From NCBI GenBank assembly GCA_030684645.1, contig JAUXUF010000072.1, forward strand, positions 22,032-86,031: 64,000 nt of DNA, in the 5' to 3' direction. Source of the DNA: Bacteroidota bacterium. Lineage in GTDB: Bacteria; Bacteroidota; Bacteroidia; Bacteroidales; Prolixibacteraceae. Below are positions 9,064 to 18,022 of the stretch, one piece after another. Both the position numbers and the translations under genes were made by a program. A model generated the notes under the pieces. That model saw only the letters and a list, made by a program, of their open reading frames with translations. It was not told the origin of the DNA and ran no database searches. Numbering within the stretch: position 1 is the first letter of the stretch; every line of letters begins with the position of its first letter.

Positions 9064-10281
9064 CTACTTATCACTCCCGACGAACACTCTTTTAACTGCC
9101 TCCAGATATCCATAGCCATACATGGTACAGGGCATCAGGTAGCTGGTTTCGGTCCATTCGTTCCAGCTGTTAACAGTGATCAGTGGTGCCTGGCCCGGAT
9201 GCGCATCCACATAGTCCTTCGACATCCTCAGCGCCTTCTCGAAATTCTCTGGTGTATTGTTCTTCACGATCCCCGGGCGCTTCATCTTGAAACGCGGGTT
9301 GTTGTCCCAGCCCACCGATACATGCGCATAGTAAGGAATGTCATACTCGGCATCCACCGCCTTCCATTCCTTCACCACGTCCTGCATGATCAACTCATAA
9401 TCCCGGTTCACACCCATCCCCAGAAAATGCACGATCTGGTAGTGCGTCACTGCGTCAAAGCCCAGCTCGCGTATCACATCCGTTTGCGTCCCCAAATTGT
9501 CGCCTGCTATGCCCGTGACACCCTGGTCACTCTTGCGCAAGGTCAGTTGCAAGTCCAGGCCGGGAAACCCAGCCTTCTTCGTCTCCGCCCGGAACCATCC
9601 GAGGGCATCCTTAGTTTGTTTCACGCCGCCCAGCCCCCTGATTAGGGTATTCAGATCATAGATCATAAAACTTGGCTTGCCGTCAATTTGATAATAAGAC
9701 GGATGTGAAAAATATTTTTCAATCACCCGGTGGCAGACAACCTCGAATTCTTCCCTGTTCACATCACCTTTCCAGACCAGTGCGTCATTCGGTTTACCAG
9801 CATTTCGTTTGTCCCAGGTCATAGTAACATTATGATTTGCCCACATCAGATAAAATTTCACCCTGTCGTTGTTCTTTGCCTTCAGGTAGCCATCATTCAG
9901 TTGTCCTTCCAGGAAGGGCATGCCGTCATACCAATACCAGTCGAAAATAAAAACATTCACTCCATGGTCGGCTGCTGCGTTGATCTCCATCTCAGCCACA
10001 TAGGGGTCGGCTTCGTTGATATAACCCCATAAGGGGTACCGGGGCTGCTCGTGACCTTCAAACTTGGGTTTGTTACTTATGACGGTTTGCCATTCACCAA
10101 TTCCGTCTGGCCAGAAGATCTTGGACCGGTCGTCGGGGCAGTAGGATGGCCAGACAAAGGCAGCTACATCGTAATGGTTATTATCTTTCCCCATTTTTTG
10201 AGCAAAAGCCTTATTACACAATACTGAAAATCCTAAACTAAGGGCCAAAAGGCAGGTATTAAATGTTTGATATTTCATCAT
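9064..10281 (-). CDS. GH99/WbsX-like glycoside hydrolase (copy 1)
   Basis: A 405-residue secreted protein with a signal peptide ending KAFAQ (about residue 28). A (beta/alpha)8-type pattern is suggested by AAFVWPSYCPDD, NVFIFDWYWYDG and FYLMWANHNVTM. The C-terminal motif NSWNEWTETSY holds E375 and E378, the E-x-x-E pair used in GH99 enzymes, which work through a 1,2-anhydro-sugar intermediate. It is one of three paralogues in the PUL, each directly upstream of a sulfatase gene. Base composition is clearly GC-richer than neighbours (37 of 60 G+C in row 9181). An endo-acting hydrolase on a sulfated backbone is likely, but substrate is unknown. Confidence 0.85.
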   Translation of the reverse strand: MMKYQTFNTCLLALSLGFSVLCNKAFAQKMGKDNNHYDVAAFVWPSYCPDDRSKIFWPDGIGEWQTVISNKPKFEGHEQPRYPLWGYINEADPYVAEMEINAAADHGVNVFIFDWYWYDGMPFLEGQLNDGYLKAKNNDRVKFYLMWANHNVTMTWDKRNAGKPNDALVWKGDVNREEFEVVCHRVIEKYFSHPSYYQIDGKPSFMIYDLNTLIRGLGGVKQTKDALGWFRAETKKAGFPGLDLQLTLRKSDQGVTGIAGDNLGTQTDVIRELGFDAVTHYQIVHFLGMGVNRDYELIMQDVVKEWKAVDAEYDIPYYAHVSVGWDNNPRFKMKRPGIVKNNTPENFEKALRMSKDYVDAHPGQAPLITVNSWNEWTETSYLMPCTMYGYGYLEAVKRVFVGSDK

Positions 10282-10302
10282 TTATTTTTTTACTTAAATA
10301 TT

Positions 10303-12735
10303 TTACAGTTTCATCAATTTTCCTGTAAATGTTTCTCCCTTAACACGAACAAGATATAATCCGGCATTATAACCGGATATATCCTTTGTAATTATTTCCC
10401 TTGAAATGGTTTCATTTTCTATTACCCGTCCCAAAAGATCCACTATTTCAAGTGTCGAACTGATAAATTTGGCTGGTACCGCTATTTTCACTTCCGCATT
10501 TGACGGATTGGGGTACAGTTTAATCGCTTCAGACGAATCATCCATTATTTGAATAGATCCGGTTGTTGAACCACTTAACTTTTCAACCAGAAACAAACTC
10601 TCATAACTTCCAATTTTTTCTGAGAGGGGTAAAGAAGCTTCCCGTATTTCTCCATTCACGGGATTGTATATTTCTACCATTTCACTCTGGCCTGATTCTG
10701 CGGTAATATTGATTTGATTATCTGAATCGTTGATTATATAATAAATGCGATGGTCATCCCTCGTGAACCTACTCACTGATAATTTGTTGTCATTCGAGTT
10801 AATATGGATACTAAATTCATTATCCCTTAGTCTTCGAAGGTCGGACATTGGATAATTGTTGGTTAATAATGTTTTTGAAATGGCATTTACCTCGTCGTGC
10901 TCGCTGTTTTTTGTTCCCAACGTTGGCAAGGCATCCACCCAATGAACGCGAATTCCGGCATCAGAAAAGGCTTTTAGTTTTTTAAGCACATCCAGTGGGA
11001 TAACTTCAACACGAGGCATGATAATGGTAGAATATTGGTGCGTTCCAACCTGAATGGTTGCCCCTTTTATTGTGGCATTCAAAATCGCATCCGCCGTCAC
11101 ATAATTAAAATCAAGCCCGTTTTGCAATATATCTGCTGCCATTCTATCCAGGGTTGCCTGAAGGTAACTGTAATTTGCAACTATCTTAGTATGCGGTAAT
11201 GGGGAAACGATATATCTGGCCTGAAAAGTTTCGATTGGGTAATACATGGCAATGGAAGCTTCATTTTTTGCCCCCCTAAGCATAAGGGATATTCTCCCTA
11301 AGTATTCGTTGTATATACGATATTCTTCGCTGGTATAACCTGTATAAGGAATGTAGGTAGAAAACTGATTGATACCGCAAAGAAAACTCATATTTATGGT
11401 TCTCTTCAGGTATTTGATATCCGGCGACAAATCGTTCGTCCCAACACCAATAATGGGGTCTATCAAGGCAACAACCATCGAATTTTTATTTTCCAGATAT
11501 GAGGCTGAACTGATCAACTTTGGCATCCAAAAATTCCAGTTGGTCAGGCTTTTCCGTGCAATAGGAATATCACAGCCGGGTATATTAAAGTTTCTCTGGG
11601 CTTTCATCATATCGCCATAATAAATAACATGGCAAGCCAAATATTCTTCGAGCAACAGATGCCCAATCGACTGTACTCCATTTTTAGCACACCATCCGGT
11701 AATTTGGCCCGCATAATTCGAAGCAAACATCTCCGCCACGGTTTGGTAAAAATGCAATCTCACCATTTTGGAATTTGTCGTGTAACCTTCAAATAAAGCA
11801 TCTAACCGTGGGATTAAATCATAACCATGCATTGCCTTAAATTGATTTGGCAAGTCCTTTTCCCACGGGATATAGGCATATTCAGCCTGTGAGCCATCGT
11901 ATTTCCAATAGGTGGTCATTAAATTTGGCTCAGCGGTATAAAATGATTCTACCTTTTGTCCTATATCTGTGATGTGATTCGCATAATTCTGATGGGTAAG
12001 TTCAATAAATCTTTGGGTGGCATCTTTGTTGATAACGCTTGGATAATGTCCCGTTCCGCCAAATTGTGGGGTAGATTGCGCCTGCGTATCCTTATCCAGA
12101 ATTTTCACTCCGAATACCGATAACTGCCATGCGCCTTCCAACCCTGTTGTTTGAACCCGATTATTAGAAATGGCCACCTCAGTTGCATTTTCGTAATCAG
12201 GCTCCCCATTTACAACAGAGCATAAGGAAGCACGGAAAAATACAATATTAGCAGGCAAATCCTTTGTTATGTTGATTTTGCCAGTACCTTTTTGTGTAAT
12301 CCTAATCACACCCCGAGCTTCAAATTCAGGATGGCCTTCAACGACCAACCCACCAGCTGCACCGCTCGGATAGCCTCTTTCATCATGGATCCAAACACGC
12401 ATACCCTTATTAATTGCCAAATTTAAGTCATCAATTTCTTGGGTCCACCCCAACTCATCCTGGAGATAATTTTTATATGGTACACTTGTTTGTATTCCAC
12501 CAATTCCATGCGACTTCAAATCCAGTGCATCATTTTCCTGAAGGTTCTTATTCGTATAATATTGAATAAGTCTATATTGGTTTGGAGGATTGGCAAAAGT
12601 CTGGCCTATGGTTTTAAAATCCAAATTCCAGGTGGTATCTTTTACAGCCTGTCCCTGAACGGAAGTAAATGAAACCGATAACCAAATAAAATAAATCCAT
12701 AAATTTCTTTTCGTGTAATTCCTCATCTTAGTCAA
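10303..12735 (-). CDS. GH106-like glycoside hydrolase with T9SS sorting domain
   Basis: An 810-residue protein with a signal peptide ending near VQGQA. FANPPNQYRLIQYY, the strand motif RVWIHDERGYPSGAAGG and FYTAEPNL (a likely acidic active-site region) place it with GH106-like enzymes, although it is shorter than the 1079-residue paralogue. The last about 75 residues (KLYPNPSN, then LLGRV and YLVRVKG) form a type A C-terminal sorting domain of the type IX secretion system. It should therefore be exported across the outer membrane and attached or released. It lies 21 bases upstream of GH99-like copy 1. A rhamnosidase role is inferred from family and from rhaM nearby. Confidence 0.8.
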   Translation of the reverse strand: MTKMRNYTKRNLWIYFIWLSVSFTSVQGQAVKDTTWNLDFKTIGQTFANPPNQYRLIQYYTNKNLQENDALDLKSHGIGGIQTSVPYKNYLQDELGWTQEIDDLNLAINKGMRVWIHDERGYPSGAAGGLVVEGHPEFEARGVIRITQKGTGKINITKDLPANIVFFRASLCSVVNGEPDYENATEVAISNNRVQTTGLEGAWQLSVFGVKILDKDTQAQSTPQFGGTGHYPSVINKDATQRFIELTHQNYANHITDIGQKVESFYTAEPNLMTTYWKYDGSQAEYAYIPWEKDLPNQFKAMHGYDLIPRLDALFEGYTTNSKMVRLHFYQTVAEMFASNYAGQITGWCAKNGVQSIGHLLLEEYLACHVIYYGDMMKAQRNFNIPGCDIPIARKSLTNWNFWMPKLISSASYLENKNSMVVALIDPIIGVGTNDLSPDIKYLKRTINMSFLCGINQFSTYIPYTGYTSEEYRIYNEYLGRISLMLRGAKNEASIAMYYPIETFQARYIVSPLPHTKIVANYSYLQATLDRMAADILQNGLDFNYVTADAILNATIKGATIQVGTHQYSTIIMPRVEVIPLDVLKKLKAFSDAGIRVHWVDALPTLGTKNSEHDEVNAISKTLLTNNYPMSDLRRLRDNEFSIHINSNDNKLSVSRFTRDDHRIYYIINDSDNQINITAESGQSEMVEIYNPVNGEIREASLPLSEKIGSYESLFLVEKLSGSTTGSIQIMDDSSEAIKLYPNPSNAEVKIAVPAKFISSTLEIVDLLGRVIENETISREIITKDISGYNAGLYLVRVKGETFTGKLMKL

Positions 12736-12757
12736 ATTTTATTCTTATCATTTAATT

Positions 12758-14683
12758 TTATAACCACTTAATATTTGTCAGGCCGCCAACGACAAAAACA
12801 TTCCACTTATGAGATGTCTTATTGTTAACCACCATACGCAGTATAATTACATTTCTACCAGGTTTCAAAGGGGGATTATATCCAAGGTCAAACCCTTTTC
12901 TTAAGGTTTCTTCTTCATTTATAATTGGAGGGATATTCATCATCTTCTTGTATTCAAAATTCATGTATATTTCTTTCCCTTCGAAATAACTGGTATATGC
13001 CACAGATGATTCTTGATTACTTTCAGGAAAAGAAAACCTCAATGAAATAAAGGGATCGAATTCTCCCCGATTATTTAATGGAATGGCAACATAGAAAATA
13101 CGCTTTTCATTTTCTTTTGGAATATGTCCTGTTAAGTCAAAATAGTCATCCTCTCTTTCCAGTTTATTCCAAATTCTTTTATTTTCTACAATTTCAGCTA
13201 TTTCCGGATTAGTTAAATCTATTTGTTTCTGGCCATCTTCTTCAGGTGTTAACAGTTTTGAGATATAAATAGAACTAAGTTTCAATGATGAACGATTGAC
13301 CCAACCTGTCCTTTTTTTCCATTGCTTTAGCCTTTTTTCCAAACTGTTTTTGACGGATCTGAATTGAACATCATTTATTCGATTATATTTCTCGATGGGA
13401 TCTTTAACCAAATCATATAATTCTTCATATGGCTGATATTCATATTTAATAAGCTTATACCTTTCTGTCCTCACTGCCTGCATTGGTGGTAAAATGTCTG
13501 GTTGGTTATGCCAGAAATCGAAAAAGAATTCATCCCTTAAAGGTTTTGGTTTTTTTGCTGAAGGTTCAATTAACTCACGCCAACTTTTCCCTATCATATC
13601 TGAAGGCACCTGCCCGGTACAATAATCCATGATGGTGGGGGCAATATCCATATTCATAACCATATCGGTAGGTGGATTTCCTGGTTCTTTCTGGTTTGGG
13701 AAGCGAACCATCAAAGGAACCCGCATGACTTGCTCATACGCATAATGTTTCTCACACATGCTTTGTTCTCCAAGCGAGTACCCCTGATCACTGGTAAAAA
13801 CTATTATCGTATTATCTGCTATTCCTGCTTTTTCTATGGCATCCATTATTTTTCCTAACGATTCATCAATAGTAGCAGCTGTCCGGGTATAAGCTCTTAC
13901 CCATTCCTGAAAAGAACCGTATTTCGGAATTGCGGCGGGCCAGGTCTTTGCATTTATCAGGTTTTTTGAAAGACCGGGCTTACTTTCAGAATAATCCAAA
14001 TTAAAAGTTTCGGGTTCTTTAAAAACAACATCCCCATATTTAGCTTTCATTCTTTCAGGATAAGAAAAAGGAATGTGAGGAGATTTTAATCCAACAATCA
14101 GGCAGAAAGGTTTGCTATCTCCCGACCATTTTTCAATAGTACTGTCGGCCAATTCTGTGACATTATCATCGGTAAAGCCTTTAAAATGTTTTGCTCTTCC
14201 ATTAATCCAGATTGTTTGATTAAAATAGTTACCCACAAAAGGAAAGCTGGCCCATAAATCGAAATTTGGCTTTGGTTTTTCTTCTTCTCCCAGATGGAAT
14301 TTCCCAATATACCCGGTTTTGTATCCTTGTTTATGCAATTTCTGAGGAAACATCTCCTGTAATTGCAGAAAAGAGTTGTTCTGCCACACGATATCAGGTG
14401 CAGAGGCCTGATGTATGTATTTTCCGGTAAGGAGCGCAGCTCTTGTAGGAGAGCATACACCTGCACAACAAAAAGCATTCGGGAAAGACCAGCCTTCTTT
14501 TGCCATTCGATCAAGGTGGGGTGTTTCCATAAAGTCCTTCCCTTTGTGATGCATCCAGTCGTATCGATAGTCATCTGCAATGATTATAACGACATTCGGA
14601 CGGGTGTTTTTAATATGCTGTCCTTCCGCTGTAGCGGTAAAAGCTAAAATTGTGGATGCAATCAGTAAAGATTTATTTTTCAT
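12758..14683 (-). CDS. Sulfatase with extra C-terminal beta-rich domain
   Basis: Counting from the ATG at 14683, the protein has 641 residues and a clean signal peptide (KNKSLLIASTILAFTATAEGQ); an in-frame ATG at 14716 would add 11 polar residues ahead of it. VIIIADDYRYD, C77-S-P-T-R81, GKFHLGE and TSDQGYSLGE are the active-site motifs. The sulfatase domain ends around residue 440; about 200 further residues form a beta-rich region (FYVAIPLNNRGEFDPFISLRF). That region may bind glycan; I could not name its family. The gene is very AT-rich (17 of 60 G+C in row 13141). It follows GH99-like copy 2. Confidence 0.92.
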   Translation of the reverse strand: MKNKSLLIASTILAFTATAEGQHIKNTRPNVVIIIADDYRYDWMHHKGKDFMETPHLDRMAKEGWSFPNAFCCAGVCSPTRAALLTGKYIHQASAPDIVWQNNSFLQLQEMFPQKLHKQGYKTGYIGKFHLGEEEKPKPNFDLWASFPFVGNYFNQTIWINGRAKHFKGFTDDNVTELADSTIEKWSGDSKPFCLIVGLKSPHIPFSYPERMKAKYGDVVFKEPETFNLDYSESKPGLSKNLINAKTWPAAIPKYGSFQEWVRAYTRTAATIDESLGKIMDAIEKAGIADNTIIVFTSDQGYSLGEQSMCEKHYAYEQVMRVPLMVRFPNQKEPGNPPTDMVMNMDIAPTIMDYCTGQVPSDMIGKSWRELIEPSAKKPKPLRDEFFFDFWHNQPDILPPMQAVRTERYKLIKYEYQPYEELYDLVKDPIEKYNRINDVQFRSVKNSLEKRLKQWKKRTGWVNRSSLKLSSIYISKLLTPEEDGQKQIDLTNPEIAEIVENKRIWNKLEREDDYFDLTGHIPKENEKRIFYVAIPLNNRGEFDPFISLRFSFPESNQESSVAYTSYFEGKEIYMNFEYKKMMNIPPIINEEETLRKGFDLGYNPPLKPGRNVIILRMVVNNKTSHKWNVFVVGGLTNIKWL

Positions 14684-14741
14684 TTTCAATTTTGTTTCGT
14701 TATTATTACATTTCATAATTTTGAATTAAGTAATATAAGTT

Positions 14742-15968
14742 TCAATTCCCATACACATCCTTAACAGCTTCCAGATACTTCATTCCATTTATCATATCAG
14801 GCTCCAGATAACTTCCTTCGCCCCATTCGTTCCATGAATTAATGGTTATTATTCGCTCGTTTTCGGGTTTCGCCATGGTCAATGCCTTTGCTTTTGCCAG
14901 ATATTTTTTGAACAGATAAGGCGTATTGTTTACAATAATTGGCCCGAAAGGATAACCACGACGTGTCATCCAGTCAGTTGCATTCCCGCAACGGGGTGAA
15001 GAATCCCATCCCATTGATACATTGATCTGGTATGGTACCGGAATGAGTTTTACAGGAGCTTCCAAACCATTTGAAGCGCCGCCATATTCCAGGCTTTTAA
15101 AATAGGTATCTGCTACCTTTGAATAATCATTAGAAGGAAAATTAGGTAACGCATTGTGATGGATCCATACATAAGAGGTCGTGCTATTCAGTTTTAATTG
15201 GGTAATTTTATTATTCATATCTCCGGAAAGTCCCCATAAAACTCCATTCAGGTGAAGGTCCGGAAACCCTGCTGCTTTTACCTTGGTCCTGAACATCTCA
15301 AGGGCTGCTGCGGCTTTTGTATAATCATTCCCATAAGTTTTAAGAAATGTATTGATTTGGTATATCGAGAAATAAGGGCAACCATTAATCTTCCAGTATG
15401 AAGGGTGCTTAAAATATTTTTTGATCACGTAGTCCATCGCACCTTCAAATGTTTCTGGTTTAACGGCACCTTTAACCCCGCCCAAATCGTGATTGCACCA
15501 CATCAGCGAAAACTTAAGTTTGCTATTGTTGGCAGCTTTCAAAAAACCATTTTCCAAAGCCATATAAAGGTATTTATTACCATCCCAACTATCCCGCCTA
15601 CCTGCCAGCAGATCAGATCCTTCGTCATAATAATACCAGTCGAAAATAAAAGCATTAATACCGTTATCAGCTGCTGCGTCAATTTTCTGGGCCATATCAA
15701 CCGGATCGTTTTCATTGGTGTAACCCCACATGGGCACTTTGGGCTGTTGGTGCCCATTAAACCGGGGTGTGGCAGCTTTTATTTTACTCCATTCTGATGA
15801 AAAAACAGGCCCCCAATTTGGAAAGTAATACACCGCCACCTGAACATCTCCTTCAGGGATATCAATAGGCGGCTCATCAGGTTTTGGCTCCGGTTCATTA
15901 TTCTTTGAGCAAGTCACTGCGGTGATACTCCAAAGAAGTGCTATAAAAACAAAAATGTATCTTTTCAT
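14742..15968 (-). CDS. GH99/WbsX-like glycoside hydrolase lipoprotein (copy 2)
   Basis: With the start at 15968 the protein has 408 residues and begins KRYIFVFIALLWSITAVTC, a lipoprotein signal, followed by an acidic Pro-rich linker (EPEPKPDEPPID). The ATG at 16013 would put 15 polar residues before the signal and is less likely. AVYYFPNWG, INAFIFDWYYYDEG, KFSLMWCNHDLGG and TINSWNEWGEGSYLEP match the two sister copies; E381 and E384 form the E-x-x-E pair. It is followed within 60 bases by the 641-residue sulfatase, repeating the hydrolase-sulfatase arrangement. Confidence 0.85.
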   Translation of the reverse strand: MKRYIFVFIALLWSITAVTCSKNNEPEPKPDEPPIDIPEGDVQVAVYYFPNWGPVFSSEWSKIKAATPRFNGHQQPKVPMWGYTNENDPVDMAQKIDAAADNGINAFIFDWYYYDEGSDLLAGRRDSWDGNKYLYMALENGFLKAANNSKLKFSLMWCNHDLGGVKGAVKPETFEGAMDYVIKKYFKHPSYWKINGCPYFSIYQINTFLKTYGNDYTKAAAALEMFRTKVKAAGFPDLHLNGVLWGLSGDMNNKITQLKLNSTTSYVWIHHNALPNFPSNDYSKVADTYFKSLEYGGASNGLEAPVKLIPVPYQINVSMGWDSSPRCGNATDWMTRRGYPFGPIIVNNTPYLFKKYLAKAKALTMAKPENERIITINSWNEWGEGSYLEPDMINGMKYLEAVKDVYGN

Positions 15969-16128
15969 AATCGTAGGTTTTATAATCATTTTGTTTATTC
16001 CGTATTTGTCCATAATGTGTGTTTGCCTTGCTAAACTTTCTCAAAAAATGCTCACTTATCCCAAAAGCTCTTTCGTTATTTCATCTATAACTTTCGACTC
16101 TCTTTTTGATTTGTATTTACCATTTATT

Positions 16129-17970
16129 TTACCGGATGCCCAGCTCGAAGGGATCGAGAGTCCAGTCGTTCATTTCAAACACAGAAACTCCGCCGCTCCA
16201 GCCGAACAGAACCTTTGCCGGACCGGTTTTTAGCGTGCGGTCCCATAACACTTCAACCCTGCCGTCAGCCCGGTTTTTAACCCGTACCCACTCTCCGCCT
16301 TCCAGCAGCAGGGCAGTCGTTTTGCAAGGATTATCTTTCTGATCCAGCAACTGGAACTCCCGGCTCCCCTCATCCTGCCCAATTACTAATTCCGTTTGCG
16401 GCAGGCTTATTGACAGTGGACGGTTGGGAGCATTCGCCAGACTTGAACGCGGCGCACGCGGATTGCCGGAAAAAGCCGTGTTGCGGATAGACACCAAAGC
16501 GCCCGTCTCCTGCAAATGCCGTTCGATCAACGCATCCAGTTCTTTCACTTTTCCGGGCATATACGCAGCCAGATTGATCGCCTCGGATGGATCACGCTTC
16601 AGATCGTACAACTCATAATAATGCGACTCCGCGTGGTCGCCAGCCCAATAAAAACGGAGCAGCTTGTAATCGCCGAGCCTCACCGTGGTGGACGATGCGC
16701 ACAAAATCCCGAAGTGATGTGGAAAATCAAAGAACAGCGGACGCTCTTCCATTGACGCCCCTTTCAGTAGCGGCATAATGCTCCGCCCATCCATTATATA
16801 TCCGGCCTTGGGCTTCACTCCGGCCAGCTCCAGCACCGTTGGATAGATATCCACGGTTGAGACCGGTGTATGGCAGACAACACCAGCCTGAATATGGTCC
16901 GGCCAGCGCACGATCCACGGCTCACGGATGCCGCCTTCATAGGTATTCGCTTTGCCCCCGCGTAGCGGACGGTTTGAGGTCACTTGCTTTTGGATGTTGT
17001 CTACTGCCACCTCATGAACAACACCGCCGTTATCAGAGGTGAACAGAATCACCGTGTTCTTTTTCAGTAAGTGGTTCTCCGGAAGATCCAACCAGTCGAG
17101 CAGAATCCCAATGCTGTGATCCATGCTTTCGATCATGGTGGCCATTTCCGGACAGTTCTGCAGCCCCTGCGGGTCGGTTTTGGCGCGATACTTCGGCAGC
17201 AGATCTTTTTTTGCGATAATCGGCGTATGCACCGCGTAATGCCAGAAGTTGAGATAGAAGGGCTTGCCGGAATCCCGCACGGATTTAATCCACCGGATCG
17301 TCTCTTCTGCCAGCCGTTCATTCAGGTATTCTCCCTCAGTACCCGGTGCCAGATTCCGTATATTATTCTTGTAGGGCGAATAATAATCAGGCGGGCCGGG
17401 CAAATGATCACCACCGATTACAAAATCAAACCCCTGATGTTTCGCATCGAACCGTTCGTCACCACCTGGAACGGACAGATGCCATTTGCCGATATGCGCG
17501 GTTTTGTACCCCGATTCTTTAAGCGCTTCCGCTAGCGTGAACACTTCAAGCGGCATATGATTTTTATTCTGCACATCGCCGCAATATTGATTGGGCGCTG
17601 GCGGCAACGCCTTCGGCTCGAACACATCTGGAGGCGTGATTGCCACCGTCAGGTGCAAGCGGGCCGGATACTGGCCCGACATGATGCTTGCTCGTGTCGG
17701 CGAACAGAGCGGACTGGCGGCATACGCATCCGTAAAAAGCATCCCCTCCCTGGACAGGCGGGACAAGTTCGGGGTTTCATAATAGGTTGATCCATACGGG
17801 TTGCTGTCGGCCCAGCCCATATCATCCGCCAGAATCAGAATAATATTCGGTGAATTGGCGGTATTTTGTGTGTTTCCTATACCTTCTTTTAGTTTATTCT
17901 TGGAACAGGATCCCGTCACGGACGAAAACAGTAAGGTAATTCCTAAAAAATGACTGGTGTATTTGTTCAT
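16129..17970 (-). CDS. Sulfatase lipoprotein with C-terminal extension, GC-rich
   Basis: A 613-residue protein with a lipobox VTGSC (Cys 22). ILADDMGWADSNPYG, C89-S-P-T-R93, GKWHLSVPGG and TSDNGGVVHEV are the catalytic motifs. After about residue 490 an extra roughly 110-residue segment follows (QTELVIGQDEGSREFQLLDQ...), probably a small beta domain. The coding sequence is far GC-richer than adjacent genes (36 of 60 in row 16921), which suggests recent acquisition from another lineage. It stands 52 bases downstream of GH99-like copy 3 and forms the third hydrolase-sulfatase unit. Confidence 0.94.
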   Translation of the reverse strand: MNKYTSHFLGITLLFSSVTGSCSKNKLKEGIGNTQNTANSPNIILILADDMGWADSNPYGSTYYETPNLSRLSREGMLFTDAYAASPLCSPTRASIMSGQYPARLHLTVAITPPDVFEPKALPPAPNQYCGDVQNKNHMPLEVFTLAEALKESGYKTAHIGKWHLSVPGGDERFDAKHQGFDFVIGGDHLPGPPDYYSPYKNNIRNLAPGTEGEYLNERLAEETIRWIKSVRDSGKPFYLNFWHYAVHTPIIAKKDLLPKYRAKTDPQGLQNCPEMATMIESMDHSIGILLDWLDLPENHLLKKNTVILFTSDNGGVVHEVAVDNIQKQVTSNRPLRGGKANTYEGGIREPWIVRWPDHIQAGVVCHTPVSTVDIYPTVLELAGVKPKAGYIMDGRSIMPLLKGASMEERPLFFDFPHHFGILCASSTTVRLGDYKLLRFYWAGDHAESHYYELYDLKRDPSEAINLAAYMPGKVKELDALIERHLQETGALVSIRNTAFSGNPRAPRSSLANAPNRPLSISLPQTELVIGQDEGSREFQLLDQKDNPCKTTALLLEGGEWVRVKNRADGRVEVLWDRTLKTGPAKVLFGWSGGVSVFEMNDWTLDPFELGIR

Positions 17971-18022
17971 CTTTAATCTTTCTTTTCATAAATTGATGAT
18001 AATTCTCATGGCTCGTTTCATG

